Positions 8,097 to 16,774 of a stretch of 64,000 bases of DNA are shown piece after piece. Position numbers and translations under genes: made by a program. Each line of letters begins with the position of its first letter. Position 1 is the first letter of the stretch. The notes under the pieces are model-generated. The model searched no databases. It was given only the letters and a program-made list of their open reading frames with translations, and was not told the DNA's origin. Origin of the DNA: Paraburkholderia sacchari (GTDB taxonomy: Bacteria; Pseudomonadota; Gammaproteobacteria; Burkholderiales; Burkholderiaceae); assembly GCF_000785435.2 (NCBI RefSeq), contig NZ_JTDB02000005.1, positions 310,001-374,000 on the forward strand, in the 5' to 3' direction.

Positions 8097-9509
8097 TTAA
8101 GACCCCCACACCTGCATTTCGTCGAGCGAGTAGCCCCACTGCGTTGCGCGCTTCGTGCCGTACATCCGCACATAGCGGCCGTGGCCGTTGAGGTTCGACA
8201 GCTTGACGTGGCCGTAAGCGACGCCGTTGGTCGTCGAGTAGAGCGTCGTCCAGTTGACGTTATCGCTCGAGGTCTGGATCTGGTAGACGCTGGCGCCCGC
8301 GTCCCAGTACAGGTCGACGCTGCTGATGTTCTTCGCCGCGCCGAGATCCACGGAGATCCATTGCGGATCGACGCCCGTGCCTTCGGGCGAGTCCCAGCGC
8401 GTGCTGGTCGTATTGCCGTCGAAGGCCTTGTCGGGCGTGAGCGACGCGTTGTAGCTAGCCGACGCGCCGGCGGGATGCCCCTGCGAAAGCAGCACGGTCT
8501 GGCTCGCGGCCGGACCGCCATAATAGTTCGAACCTAGCTTGGCCTTGGTGCCATCGGCATTCACGCCGAACTGCGTGAGGCTCCAGCGCTGGCCCGTGGT
8601 CACGTCGGCCATGTAGAGCTGGTAGCCGCCCGCCGTCGTCGATGAGAAGAACAGGTAGTTCGTGCCGTTCACCGGAGCCGGGTCGGAGTTGTTGCTGACG
8701 CAGTCGTTGAGCGACAACTGGTTCGGCGTCGAAGCCGGGTCCGCCGTCTTCTCGTAGATCTGGTCGAGCCCGCCAGTGTCCTTCCAGCGCGCGTAGAACA
8801 CGTTGCCGTCCGCGCGCACGACCGGATAGTAGGTTTGCAGCGAAGCCGGATGATCGAATACGGCCGTGACGCCGGTGGCGAGCGTGCGCTTCATGAGGCC
8901 CATGTTCGCGCCCGTTCCGGTTGCGTAGTACACGGCGCTTGCGTCGGGCGCGAGATAGGGCATCGAATACTCGGCACCCGAGGGGGCGTTGGTCAGGCTC
9001 ACGATCGACGTGAAGGCCGGGCCTGCGCTCGTGTACGAAAGCGTGGCCTGCTTGACGTCGCCGTTCTGCTTGAACACGAGGGTCTTGCCGTCCGCGCTGA
9101 ATTTCGGATCTTCATTGCGCGTGGCGCCCGTGCTGTTCGTCATGTTCACCGGCGGGTTGCTGGTGCCGAGCTGATACATGAACACATTCCACGCGTTGTT
9201 GGTCACGCCCATGAAGGCGATCCACTTGCCGTCGGGGCTGAACACGGCGTTCATCGGGTCCTTGATGCCCCACGAGGCTTTGCTCAGCTGCGTGAGCGAG
9301 CGCGCCGAAAAATCGTAGAGAAAGATCTGGCTCGTGCCGTCGCCGTATGTCACGTAGCTGTGATAGACGAGCTTGCCAGTGAGTGTGGCCGGAAACGAGG
9401 CGTCGGGCTGGGCGGCGGGGTTGGTAATGCAAGCAGCACCGGCAGCGCCGGCAAACATATTGAGGACGACGCCGGTCATCATGCCGGCAACGAGATTCTT
9501 CACTTTCAC
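8097..9509 (-). CDS. Secreted TolB-like beta-propeller with C-terminal discoidin (F5/8 type C) domain
   Basis: A 470-residue exported protein. The signal peptide is MKVKNLVAGMMTGVVLNMFA followed by GAAGAA; start is GTG at 9509 with an AAGGA nine bases away. Residues about 40-320 hold repeated TolB/PD40 propeller blades (NAVFSPDGKWIAFMG, DPKFSADGKTLVFKQ). The last about 135 residues form a discoidin/CBM32-like jelly roll: ASYNASLTPDKAFDGNTTST, WISVDLGAAKNISSVDLYWD and a C-terminal SLDEMQVWG. Such domains bind glycans or cell surfaces. No catalytic motif is visible, so it is probably a binding or adhesion protein. It stands alone, with no transport or polysaccharide genes adjoining. Confidence 0.85.
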   Translation of the reverse strand: MKVKNLVAGMMTGVVLNMFAGAAGAACITNPAAQPDASFPATLTGKLVYHSYVTYGDGTSQIFLYDFSARSLTQLSKASWGIKDPMNAVFSPDGKWIAFMGVTNNAWNVFMYQLGTSNPPVNMTNSTGATRNEDPKFSADGKTLVFKQNGDVKQATLSYTSAGPAFTSIVSLTNAPSGAEYSMPYLAPDASAVYYATGTGANMGLMKRTLATGVTAVFDHPASLQTYYPVVRADGNVFYARWKDTGGLDQIYEKTADPASTPNQLSLNDCVSNNSDPAPVNGTNYLFFSSTTAGGYQLYMADVTTGQRWSLTQFGVNADGTKAKLGSNYYGGPAASQTVLLSQGHPAGASASYNASLTPDKAFDGNTTSTRWDSPEGTGVDPQWISVDLGAAKNISSVDLYWDAGASVYQIQTSSDNVNWTTLYSTTNGVAYGHVKLSNLNGHGRYVRMYGTKRATQWGYSLDEMQVWGS

Positions 9510-9625
9510 AATCAGTTATCCTTATCAAACTAAACTGGATGATGCGCGGAGCGTTGCCGCGAGTTTGAAAAAGACTCGCGAGGGTTTGCAGGTTGTCTGC
9601 TGACTGGAGGCGCTTGCGGGACTAG

Positions 9626-10819
9626 CTAGGCAAGCGCCTCGGTTGGACCAATGTCATGGTCCTTCGGGCTGAACCGGTAACCGCCGCCCGAACGCTTGGC
9701 GTCGTACATGGCCTGGTCGGCACGTACGACGAGATCGGCAAGCGTTTCGCTTGCCGCTTCACGGATTGCAATGCCGATGCTCAGCCCCACAAAGCCGAAC
9801 TCGCGCGCGAGCGGGCCTACCGCTGCAATCAGCCGTGCGCAAAGCTGATCGACGTCCGCGCGGTTGGCAAGGCCCGGTGCGATCAGCACAAATTCGTCGC
9901 CGCCCACGCGCGCGAGCAGGTCGCCGGAGCGTTTCGTTTGCCGTAGCCGCTCCGAAACGCGGCGCAGCAGCGCGTCGCCGGTGGCATGTCCCTGGGTGTC
10001 GTTGATGAGCTTGAAGCCATCGAGGTCCATGAACAGCGCGGTGACAGGGCCGTGCGCCGTCGCCGCGTGGCGTTCGAGCGCGCGTAGCTGCAGTTCCAGA
10101 TCGCGGCGGTTCGGCAAGCCGGTGAGCGCGTCGCGCAACGCGGCGCGCGTCATGCGTTCGGCGCCGCGCACGACACCGGTGAACGCCTTCCTTTGCATGA
10201 CGGTAGCGAACGCCAGCAGCGCGAGGATGCCCAGCAGCAAGCCGGCGAATGCGTAGCCCGTGCGCTCGACGCGGAAGGTTTCGTCGCGCAGCGCCGCCGC
10301 GCTTTTGGCGTCGCAATCGGCGACGATCGCGCTGATGCTTTTGCGCAGGCGGTCCATTGCCGCTTTGCCGGCATTGGTCTTGACCACGGCGAGCGCGCGC
10401 TTATGCTGGCCGCTGCGCTCGAACTGGACGGTCTGCGCCAGCTCAGCGAGCTTTTCGTCCATGTCGCGGCGGACGTCCCGCAGCGCGGCAACCTGCCCGG
10501 AGCCATGGAGCAAACCTGAGAGGCGGGCGAATGCGTCGAGCGCCTGCGCCTTGCCGCGCACATAGGGCTCAAGATACTGTTCGTCGGCGGTCAGTAGGAA
10601 CCCGCGCTGCCCGCTCTCCGCGTCTCTCATGCCGCTGAGCAGGGCGTTGCTGGTGCTCACGAGCAAGGACGCGCGATTTCGCACACGGGCATCGGCGACA
10701 ACCGTGCTTGCCTGCCAGGCAGAAGCCACGGCGCTCGCGAGAAGGGCGGCAATGATGCTTGCACAGACCAGCAGCGAGCGGCGCCGCTCCGCAACAATGG
10801 CTCTTCGCACCTCGATCAC
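9626..10819 (-). CDS. CHASE3-GGDEF diguanylate cyclase
   Basis: A 397-residue membrane protein. One membrane segment lies at about 15-37, then a CHASE3 sensor (DAESGQRGFLLTADEQYLEPY) in the periplasm, a second segment at about 192-210, and a cytoplasmic GGDEF domain. The active-site motif GGDEF is at residues 306-310, so c-di-GMP synthesis is expected. RSGD stands five residues before it and fits the inhibitory I-site RxxD, so product inhibition is likely. The signal sensed is unknown. No EAL domain. It is monocistronic as far as can be seen, with a dyad symmetry about 240 bases upstream of its start. Confidence 0.92.
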   Translation of the reverse strand: MIEVRRAIVAERRRSLLVCASIIAALLASAVASAWQASTVVADARVRNRASLLVSTSNALLSGMRDAESGQRGFLLTADEQYLEPYVRGKAQALDAFARLSGLLHGSGQVAALRDVRRDMDEKLAELAQTVQFERSGQHKRALAVVKTNAGKAAMDRLRKSISAIVADCDAKSAAALRDETFRVERTGYAFAGLLLGILALLAFATVMQRKAFTGVVRGAERMTRAALRDALTGLPNRRDLELQLRALERHAATAHGPVTALFMDLDGFKLINDTQGHATGDALLRRVSERLRQTKRSGDLLARVGGDEFVLIAPGLANRADVDQLCARLIAAVGPLAREFGFVGLSIGIAIREAASETLADLVVRADQAMYDAKRSGGGYRFSPKDHDIGPTEALA

Positions 10820-11139
10820 CGTTCGCCCCCAATCTCTCTGGCGGAAATACTCCGCTTCAGCATTGCGAGCTCAGTCTATCTTTCTGCATGAACATCAATT
10901 GGGGGATTAGAGGTAATTCGTGCCGGCAGCTCGCGCATTTGACCGCGCACGGTAGATCTTGCTGGCCGTGCCGGTTTTTTCGACTTGAAATATAAAAATC
11001 CGGGTCGGAAACGTAAATTTCTACCGACTTCTTCGGTCGGAATTATAACGTCTGCGGAAAGCGTTTCCGGGTTAACGAGGGGGATTCAGGTGAAATAAAG
11101 GTGAGCTAACAACTAATTGCGTAGTAATGCAGATGGAAT
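10820..11139. other. Intergenic region upstream of the CHASE3-GGDEF gene
   Basis: This 320-base gap lies downstream of the MarR gene and upstream of the GGDEF gene, both on the minus strand. It is AT-richer than its neighbours around 10986-11050. It holds a short hairpin (ccgac/gtcgg, 11024-11040) and a perfect dyad at 11055-11069. No gene is seen. Confidence 0.6.
11055..11069. promoter_or_regulatory. Perfect dyad cggaaa-gcg-tttccg, candidate operator
   Basis: Two 6-base arms around gcg. The half-site cggaaacg recurs at 11006-11013 opposite cgtttccg at 11062-11069, giving a second, longer-range inverted pair. The core looks like LacI/GalR-type operators, but no such regulator is encoded nearby. 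It may alternatively be a weak terminator for the MarR gene. Confidence 0.4.
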
Positions 11140-11586
11140 TTATGAAAGCGCACGCAATTGTTTGCGCAGACGGTCGACCTCTGCGGAGGAGAATGGTTGC
11201 TCGATTTCGGCGTGCGTGCGCTGCCACACAGGGAGCGCTTCGGCGAGCAGTCGTTCGCCCTCGGGTGTCAGGCTGAGCAGGCGGCTGCGTTTGTCGTCCG
11301 GGTCTTGTTCGATGCTGACGAGGCCGCGGCGCTCGAGAGGTTTCAGCGCGGCCGTGAGCGTGGTGCGGTCCATGGCCAGTAGCGTGGAGACATCCTTGAT
11401 GGCCGGAGGATGCGGCCGGTTGAGCGACATCAGCAGCGAGAACTGGCCGTTCGTGAGATCGAGCGGGCGCAAAGCTTCGTCGAAGATGCGCGCGAGGTTG
11501 CGCGCCGCGCGCTGCATGTGCAGACACAGGCAGCAATCGCGCACCATGAGCGTGGTTTCGAAAGGGATTTTCTTTGCGCGTGACAT
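11140..11586 (-). CDS. MarR family transcriptional regulator
   Basis: A 148-residue winged-helix regulator. The DNA-binding core runs over about residues 48-105: PAIKDVSTLLAMDRTTLTAA as helix-turn-helix and DPDDKRSRLLSLTPEGERLL as wing with the conserved DxRxR-type Arg. MarR proteins usually repress a divergent gene and release DNA on binding a phenolic or electrophilic compound. The divergent YciI-like and glutathione transferase genes are the likely targets. N-terminal Cys pair C18/C20 plus H22 could be redox-active, which is inference. Start ATG at 11586. Confidence 0.92.
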   Translation of the reverse strand: MSRAKKIPFETTLMVRDCCLCLHMQRAARNLARIFDEALRPLDLTNGQFSLLMSLNRPHPPAIKDVSTLLAMDRTTLTAALKPLERRGLVSIEQDPDDKRSRLLSLTPEGERLLAEALPVWQRTHAEIEQPFSSAEVDRLRKQLRALS

Positions 11587-11597
11587 GTTGCAATTAT

Positions 11598-11609
11598 GTT
11601 GATATCAAC
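11598..11609. promoter_or_regulatory. MarR-type palindromic operator GTTGATATCAAC
   Basis: A perfect 12-bp palindrome placed between the divergent MarR and YciI-like genes, only 12 bases from the MarR start. Its size and TTGATATCAA core fit operators of the MarR family. It would let one dimer control both promoters. Confidence 0.7.
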
Positions 11610-11669
11610 CTATATTGTCAAGGCCGGATGAACAACATCCCGTTGTTCTCAACAGCAGACGGAGGACGC

Positions 11670-12035
11670 ATGAGCGACCAGAAATTGTTTCTCGCCGTTT
11701 TTCTCGGCAGTCACGACAACCCGCGCGCGCAGGCGTGGTGGGCACTTCCCGAAGACGAGCGGCACGCCCGCGAGCGCGAGGGCATCGCGGCATGGAAGGC
11801 GTGGGTGGAGCAGCACAAGGCGGACATCGTCGAACTCGGCGGGCCGCTCGGCAAAACCAAAAGCATTGGCCCGAACGGCATCAAGGACACCAGCAATGCG
11901 CTAACAGGCTTCACCGTTGTGCGCGCTGCGTCGATCGACGACGCAACGAAGCTGTTCGAAGGCCATCCGCATTTCACGAAGTTTCCCGGGGATGCAGTCG
12001 AAGTGATGCCGGTGCTGCCGATTCCTCCCGGCTGA
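11670..12035 (+). CDS. YciI-related small protein
   Basis: A 121-residue soluble protein, MSDQKLFLAVFLGS..., with the ferredoxin-like alpha/beta pattern of YCII-related proteins: a central VELGGPLGKTKSI loop, the ALTGFTVVRAASIDDATKLF helix region and a final strand VEVMPVLPIP. The family has enzyme-like members with His/Asp pairs, but a reaction is not assigned here. GGAGG lies five bases upstream of the ATG at 11670, which supports this start. It is first in a probable two-gene unit with a glutathione transferase, under the MarR operator. Confidence 0.8.
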   Translation: MSDQKLFLAVFLGSHDNPRAQAWWALPEDERHAREREGIAAWKAWVEQHKADIVELGGPLGKTKSIGPNGIKDTSNALTGFTVVRAASIDDATKLFEGHPHFTKFPGDAVEVMPVLPIPPG

Positions 12036-12111
12036 ACCGCGGGTGTAGCCCCGCCAGGCGGGGCAGGCGCTGTTCGACTGAGCTTTTTGACTGGCTATTT
12101 GGAGAGTCGTG

Positions 12112-12729
12112 ATGAAGCTTTACGGATTTGCTGGAACCCGTTCGCAACGCGCGCTATGGGGTCTCAAGGAAGTCGATGCCGATTTCGAGTTCATATCGGT
12201 CAATCTGCTCGAAGGCGAGCACAAGCGGCCGGAATTTCTGCGCGTCAATCCGGCCGGCAAGGTCCCCGTGCTGATCGACGGCGACCGCGTCATTCCCGAG
12301 TCGGCTGCGATCGTGCTGTACCTCGCAGACAAATATCCGGAGAAAGGCTTGATGCCCACCGGCCTGGACGAGCGGGCGCAGGCTTATCGCTGGATCCTGT
12401 TCGCGGTGACGGAACTCGAGCAGCCGCTGTGGCGAATCACGAAGCACTCGATGCTTTATCCGCAGGACAAGCGCCTGTCTGCCGATATCGAGTTGGCGCG
12501 CGCCGAATTCGCGACCATGGCGGCGGTGCTCGAAAAGCATCTGGAAACGCGCGAATTCATCGTGGGGGACCGGCTCACGGCGGCCGATTGCGTGACGGTT
12601 TATCTGATGGACTGGGCCAACGAATTCCAGATGCTCGGTCGTTTTCCGCGCTTGCAGGCATATCTGGAGAGGCTCTATGCACGCTCAGAAGCGCCGCCGC
12701 GCATTGCCGACGCGCGCAAGGCGGCTTGA
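12112..12729 (+). CDS. Glutathione S-transferase
   Basis: A 205-residue cytosolic GST. The N-terminal thioredoxin-like half starts MKLYGFAGTRSQRALW; the serine in TRSQ stands where the glutathione-activating residue lies. NPAGKVPVLIDGD (cis-Pro loop) and the PESAAIVLYLADKYP motif bind the glutathione gamma-glutamyl group. The all-helical C-terminal half carries FIVGDRLTAADCVTVYLMDW, the N-capping box. ATG at 12112 follows GGAGAG. A stable hairpin (12048-12064) separates it from the YciI-like gene. With the MarR context it probably answers electrophile or aromatic stress. Confidence 0.92.
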   Translation: MKLYGFAGTRSQRALWGLKEVDADFEFISVNLLEGEHKRPEFLRVNPAGKVPVLIDGDRVIPESAAIVLYLADKYPEKGLMPTGLDERAQAYRWILFAVTELEQPLWRITKHSMLYPQDKRLSADIELARAEFATMAAVLEKHLETREFIVGDRLTAADCVTVYLMDWANEFQMLGRFPRLQAYLERLYARSEAPPRIADARKAA

Positions 12730-12780
12730 CGCTGGCCGATTGAGCCGGATTGGCGGCGCAATCGACTACGCAATCGCGGC

Positions 12781-13701
12781 TCAACCGCCCGCGATCAGCT
12801 TGCGCCGCGCCGCCTTAACGCTGGCGAGATGCGCGTCATCCCAGTCGTAAAATCCCGCGCCGCTGCGCACGCCAACGCGTCCCGCGGCCACCTGTTCGGG
12901 CAGCAGATCGATCACGTCTTCGTCTTTCGCCAGCGCGGGCATGAGGTGCGAAGCGATGTCGACGAAGGTGTCGAGGCCGCCCATGTCCGCGCTTTCGAGC
13001 GGCCCGACGATGCCCCAGCGGCGGCCGAGCGACGCCTTCATCACGCGATCGACCACGTCGGGGCTCGCAGCGCCCGAACGTACGATGTTGAGCGCCTCGC
13101 GCAACACCGCGAATTGCAGCCGGTTGCCAACAAAGCCTGGAATCGACCTTGCGAGCACGACGGGTTCCATGCCGATCGCGCGCATGAGCGCCTCCGTGCG
13201 CGCCGTGACCTCGGGCGCGGTCGCACGGCCCGGCACCACCTCCACGAGCGGAATCATGTGAGGCGGGTTCCAGAAATGGGCGATCACGAAGCGCTCGGGC
13301 GCGGGCAAGGGGCCGGCGAGCAAATCGGGTTCGAAGCCGCTCGTATTGCTCGCGAGAATCGCATCGGGGGCGAGCACGGCGCCGAGGCGCGCGTAGAGCC
13401 GGTGTTTGAGATCGAGCACCTCGGGCACCGCTTCGAACACGAACTGTGCCTGCGCCATGGCGTCGGGTTGACCGGTGGTTTCGATGCGCGCGAGCGCGGC
13501 TGCACGCGCGGCGGCATCGATGCGCCCGGCGTCGATGAGTTCGTCGAGCACGGCCGCGGCCTTCGACGCCACGCTCGCGAGTCGGGCGGGATCGACGTCA
13601 TGCACGATCGTGCGCAGGCCATGCAGCGCACATTGCGTCGCGATGCCGACGCCCATCAGACCCGTGCCGACCACGCCCGTCACTGTCGCCGTTCTGTCCA
13701 T
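12781..13701 (-). CDS. 3-hydroxyacyl-CoA dehydrogenase family protein
   Basis: A 306-residue NAD-dependent enzyme. The Rossmann motif is GVVGTGLMGVGIA at about residues 9-21, followed by IVHDVDPARL with the acidic residue that selects NAD. The catalytic region includes ASNTSGFEPDLLA and RFVIAHFWNPPHMIPLVEVV with the active-site His and Glu, and the C-terminal dimer domain holds GFVGNRLQFAVLREALNIV. Single-domain members act on 3-hydroxybutyryl-CoA, carnitine or similar 3-hydroxy acids. The exact substrate is open. No hydratase or thiolase adjoins; the gene appears monocistronic. Confidence 0.9.
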   Translation of the reverse strand: MDRTATVTGVVGTGLMGVGIATQCALHGLRTIVHDVDPARLASVASKAAAVLDELIDAGRIDAAARAAALARIETTGQPDAMAQAQFVFEAVPEVLDLKHRLYARLGAVLAPDAILASNTSGFEPDLLAGPLPAPERFVIAHFWNPPHMIPLVEVVPGRATAPEVTARTEALMRAIGMEPVVLARSIPGFVGNRLQFAVLREALNIVRSGAASPDVVDRVMKASLGRRWGIVGPLESADMGGLDTFVDIASHLMPALAKDEDVIDLLPEQVAAGRVGVRSGAGFYDWDDAHLASVKAARRKLIAGG

Positions 13702-14177
13702 GCCGATTAGCCTCCTTGCCTGGTGTTTGTCGAAACGGCAAGCATCGCGCGTTGTGTCTGGTTGACTGGTTCAGAGGGGGGAGGTCATTCCCGCCGTAGT
13801 TTCCCGCGTTGTTCGCGAGCAGCGGCGTGACTTGAATACAGGTCGCGCATCATGAGCCGAAATTGTTGGAACGGACTCTACACTGTCAGCGTACTAATCT
13901 CGGGGAGCAGGTCGGCGGTTTAAAGCGACAAGAGCCACTACGCGCCTAGCGGCTTGTTAAACGTTTCAAAATATTGAACGACCCGACTCCCGCGCAATAG
14001 ACCCGGTAACCGAAAGACGGCGCCTGGCCGGTGGGACGGTAGATGGGCAAACGTCTGAATATTGCCGCGAACACCCGATGGCAACTTTGGCCGAACGATG
14101 GCAATGTGTCGGCTAAGATTGGATTCATCTTGTCACCGTGCCACGACATTCGCGCTTGCCGCGCCGAGGAGATGAAC
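13702..14177. other. Intergenic region without recognised gene
   Basis: About 475 bases between divergently arranged genes. Reading frames are short and lack supporting ribosome sites. The stretch around 13960-14060 repeats no known element. It presumably holds the two promoters. Confidence 0.6.
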
Positions 14178-14447
14178 ATGACTGCCCACGACTTTGCCGA
14201 GTTTTCCTGGGATGAGCAGGCGGACGTCAAGGCGGTGCTCACGAGCCGGGGATTCGACCTCGGCGAGTTCAGGATCACGGACAAGAATCAGGACGACGGC
14301 GCGGCCAGCGGTGCGAAAGCAGCTGTCCGGCAGGTTTCGGTCACACGCATCGCCAACGGCAAGACGGAGATTTACGACACCGATCATTTCGCGCCGTGGA
14401 TCACGGATTTCGACGAGGCGCTACAGGCCGGGAAATTCGACGACTGA
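14178..14447 (+). CDS. Small hypothetical protein (89 aa)
   Basis: Reads MTAHDFAEFSWDEQADVKAV... and ends ...DEALQAGKFDD. AGGAG at 14167-14171 gives normal spacing to the ATG at 14178; an in-frame ATG two codons earlier is too close. The protein is acidic, soluble and without signal peptide, membrane segment or Cys. The KAAVRQVSVTRIANGKTEIY section looks like two beta-strands. No family is recognised. A GC-rich hairpin follows the stop. Confidence 0.65.
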   Translation: MTAHDFAEFSWDEQADVKAVLTSRGFDLGEFRITDKNQDDGAASGAKAAVRQVSVTRIANGKTEIYDTDHFAPWITDFDEALQAGKFDD

Positions 14448-14484
14448 ATGTAACGGCGTGCCACTTAGCGCAACGATGCCACCC

Positions 14485-14510
14485 CCCGCCTGGCGATATG
14501 CCCAGGCGGG
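14485..14510. terminator. GC-rich hairpin between convergent genes
   Basis: A 9-bp stem cccgcctgg/ccaggcggg with an 8-base loop, between the small plus-strand gene and the minus-strand gene ending at 14567. No T-run follows, so termination strength is uncertain. Confidence 0.5.
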
Positions 14511-14566
14511 TGAGCCGAATCATTCATAAAATCAGGAATCCGATATTCCGCGCTTCGTAAAGGCGC

Positions 14567-15076
14567 TCAAGGGAATATCGGCGTGGTCGGTTCGGCGCCC
14601 TCCGGATCGGCTCTCGGGACATGCTTTGCAACCGTCTGCGCAATTTCCTCCTCGCGCGCGGCGGGCACATCGGCCATGATCAGGAATTGCCCGTCGCGGA
14701 TCGCTTCGCGAAAGCGCTGGAGCCGGGCGTTAGGTTCGTCCACGCCGATCATGGCTGCGGTCCACGCGCCAAAGCTCGCGCCCGCCAACGTCAATGTCAC
14801 CACCGCGCCGCCGCCGATGACGAGTCCGGCAGGCGGAAAAACCAGCGCAGCGAGACCCACAATGGCGCCGGCCGCGCCGCCTAGCGCCACGCCGCGTTCG
14901 AGCGCATGCACGACGTCGCTGCTCTGCAGCAACGAGGCGCCAGGCAATTGATCTAGCTGGACGGTGTGATTCGCGAGAACATGCAGATGCCGCCACGTAA
15001 TCCGCGCCAGCAGCAGGTCGTCCACGACCGCCTTCGCCGTGGGTATGTCAGGTGCCAGGAAGTATAGACGTCTCAT
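14567..15076 (-). CDS. DUF1269-like membrane-associated protein
   Basis: A 169-residue protein. The N-terminal part (MRRLYFLAPDIPTAKAVVDDL) looks like a ferredoxin-like fold. A glycine-rich hydrophobic hairpin follows at about residues 62-115 (GVALGGAAGAIVGLAALVFP, GLVIGGGAVVTLTLAGASFG) and the C-terminal part (DGQFLIMADVPAAREEEIAQ) is again soluble. This order fits the DUF1269 group, often linked to stress and found near osmotic-response genes. Biochemical function is unknown. Start ATG at 15076. Confidence 0.75.
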   Translation of the reverse strand: MRRLYFLAPDIPTAKAVVDDLLLARITWRHLHVLANHTVQLDQLPGASLLQSSDVVHALERGVALGGAAGAIVGLAALVFPPAGLVIGGGAVVTLTLAGASFGAWTAAMIGVDEPNARLQRFREAIRDGQFLIMADVPAAREEEIAQTVAKHVPRADPEGAEPTTPIFP

Positions 15077-15266
15077 GTTGGCTCCCCTTTGAACAAGCGG
15101 TATTCGCCGCAGGGTAAGTGTTGATGGTACGCCTGCTGCAGCGAAGTGGCGTGCCGTTCTTTCGGCGATCGCGCGGATGAAATGTCAAGTCGGCGCGCAA
15201 TTGCGTCATGGCCGTGTACGATAGAAGCCATAATGCCGTGCAGTTCCAATCAGCGCAGGTGCCCTC

Positions 15267-15596
15267 ATGATTTCAACCTCTCGCGAATCTCACGACGCCA
15301 ATGCCGAGGCATTGGCCACGCTGGCCGAATATCTCGAGCTTCTGCTCGACAAGGGCAAGAGCCTGATTCTGGTTCGAAGCCAGGCAGAGAGCAGCGACGT
15401 GTACCTGGGCGACGCGGGCGAGCCCGAGGAAGAGTGGACACGGCACGGGAAAATTCGCAATGCAGTGGCGAGCGCGGTGCTGGGCCTGACAAACTCGGGA
15501 TTCAATGAACTCACCATTGGCGGACAGACTTACCGCTTCGTGAGAGCCTTCACCGAGGTCTCTCATCAAGGCGCCGTGGTTTTCAGCGCTGCGTAA
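15267..15596 (+). CDS. Hypothetical protein (109 aa)
   Basis: Starts MISTSRESHDANAEALATLA and is soluble, with a long amphipathic N-terminal helix (ALATLAEYLELLLDKGKSLI) and a C-terminal strand-rich part (NELTIGGQTYRFVRAFTEVS). No Cys, signal peptide or known motif. It ends 68 bases before the E1-alpha gene, which has its own strong ribosome site, so it may or may not belong to that operon. Coding is supported by codon bias and length; function is not recognised. Confidence 0.65.
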   Translation: MISTSRESHDANAEALATLAEYLELLLDKGKSLILVRSQAESSDVYLGDAGEPEEEWTRHGKIRNAVASAVLGLTNSGFNELTIGGQTYRFVRAFTEVSHQGAVVFSAA

Positions 15597-15664
15597 AACA
15601 CCTTCGCCACAAGCACATCTGCGCGATAAGACCTACGATATTTGAAAATACCAAGGAGGCCGTC

Positions 15665-16774
15665 ATGACTACGGCAGCCAGTTTTCAAATCGGCTACACG
15701 CAGTACCTCGGGCCCGACGGCGAGCCCGTTCATCCGCTGCCGCCTTTCGCAAGCGAGCCCGCCGCGCTTTTGCCGCTCTATCGCGCCATGGTGCTCACCA
15801 GGGCGTTCGACACCAAGGCCGTGGCTCTGCAACGTACGGGCCAGCTAGGCACCTTTGCTTCGTCGTTGGGCCAGGAGGCGATTGGCGTGGGCGTGGCCAG
15901 CGCGATGCGGCCCGAAGACGTACTGTTTCCCTCCTATCGCGACCACGCGGCGCAATTGCTGCGCGGCGTCACGATGACCGAAAGTCTGCTGTATTGGGGC
16001 GGCGACGAGCGGGGCAGCGACTTTGCCGTGCCGCGTTTCGACTTCCCCAATTGCGTGCCGATCGGCACCCAGATCTGTCATGCGGTGGGCGCGGCTTATG
16101 CTTTCCTGCTGCGGAAAGAGCCGCGCGTGGCCGTGACGGTTTTCGGCGACGGCGCCACTTCCAAAGGCGATTTTTACGAGGCGATGAATTTTGCGGGCGC
16201 GTGGCGCGCGCCGCTCGTGCTCGTCATCAATAACAACCAGTGGGCGATTTCGCTGCCGCGCAGCCAGCAGAGCGCCGCGCAAACGCTTGCGCAAAAGGCC
16301 ATCGCCGCTGGCATCGACGGCGTGCAGATCGACGGTAACGACGTGATTGCCGTGCACCAGGTCGTGGGGGCGGCGCTCGCGAAGGCGCGGCGCGGAGAGG
16401 GGCCCACATTGATCGAGGCGCTCAGCTATCGCCTCGGCGATCACACGACCGCCGACGACGCCACGCGCTATCGCGACGCCGAGGTGCTCAGCCAGCAATG
16501 GGAACACGAGCCGCTGCGCCGCCTGCGCGCTTACCTCATGCGCATGAACGTGCTGGACAAGGCGCAGGACGAACAGATCGGCAAGGCGTGTCATGAGCAG
16601 GTCGAGCAGGCGGTCGCGGCGTATCTCGCGGTTGCGCCGCCCGAGGTGGCGTCGATGTTCGACCATCTCTACGATGTGCTGCCGCGCGCCATGCATGAGC
16701 AGCTGGCGATGGCGCAGCGGTTTGCTTCAATGGCTTCTGCGGCGGTGCCGGACACGGAGAACGGCCATGGCTGA
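15665..16774 (+). CDS. 2-oxoacid dehydrogenase E1 component, alpha subunit (pyruvate or branched-chain type)
   Basis: A 369-residue thiamine-diphosphate subunit. The TPP/Mg motif runs from GDGATSKGDFYEAMN at residue 161 to VINNNQ near 192. QRTGQLGTFASSLGQEAIGV, FPSYRDHAAQLLRG and YRLGDHTTADDATRYRD are standard for PdhA/BkdA1 proteins. It decarboxylates a 2-oxoacid and passes the acyl group to E2. AAGGAGG lies just upstream of the ATG at 15665. The stop overlaps the E1-beta start (8 bases shared), so the operon is coupled. Pyruvate versus branched-chain oxoacid cannot be decided from sequence by eye. Confidence 0.92.
   Translation: MTTAASFQIGYTQYLGPDGEPVHPLPPFASEPAALLPLYRAMVLTRAFDTKAVALQRTGQLGTFASSLGQEAIGVGVASAMRPEDVLFPSYRDHAAQLLRGVTMTESLLYWGGDERGSDFAVPRFDFPNCVPIGTQICHAVGAAYAFLLRKEPRVAVTVFGDGATSKGDFYEAMNFAGAWRAPLVLVINNNQWAISLPRSQQSAAQTLAQKAIAAGIDGVQIDGNDVIAVHQVVGAALAKARRGEGPTLIEALSYRLGDHTTADDATRYRDAEVLSQQWEHEPLRRLRAYLMRMNVLDKAQDEQIGKACHEQVEQAVAAYLAVAPPEVASMFDHLYDVLPRAMHEQLAMAQRFASMASAAVPDTENGHG

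Noticed and set aside
12048..12064. gccccgcc-a-ggcggggc hairpin between the YciI-like and GST genes
   Set aside because: The stem is real but has a one-base loop and no T-run; it was not listed as a terminator, and the two genes are taken as one unit.
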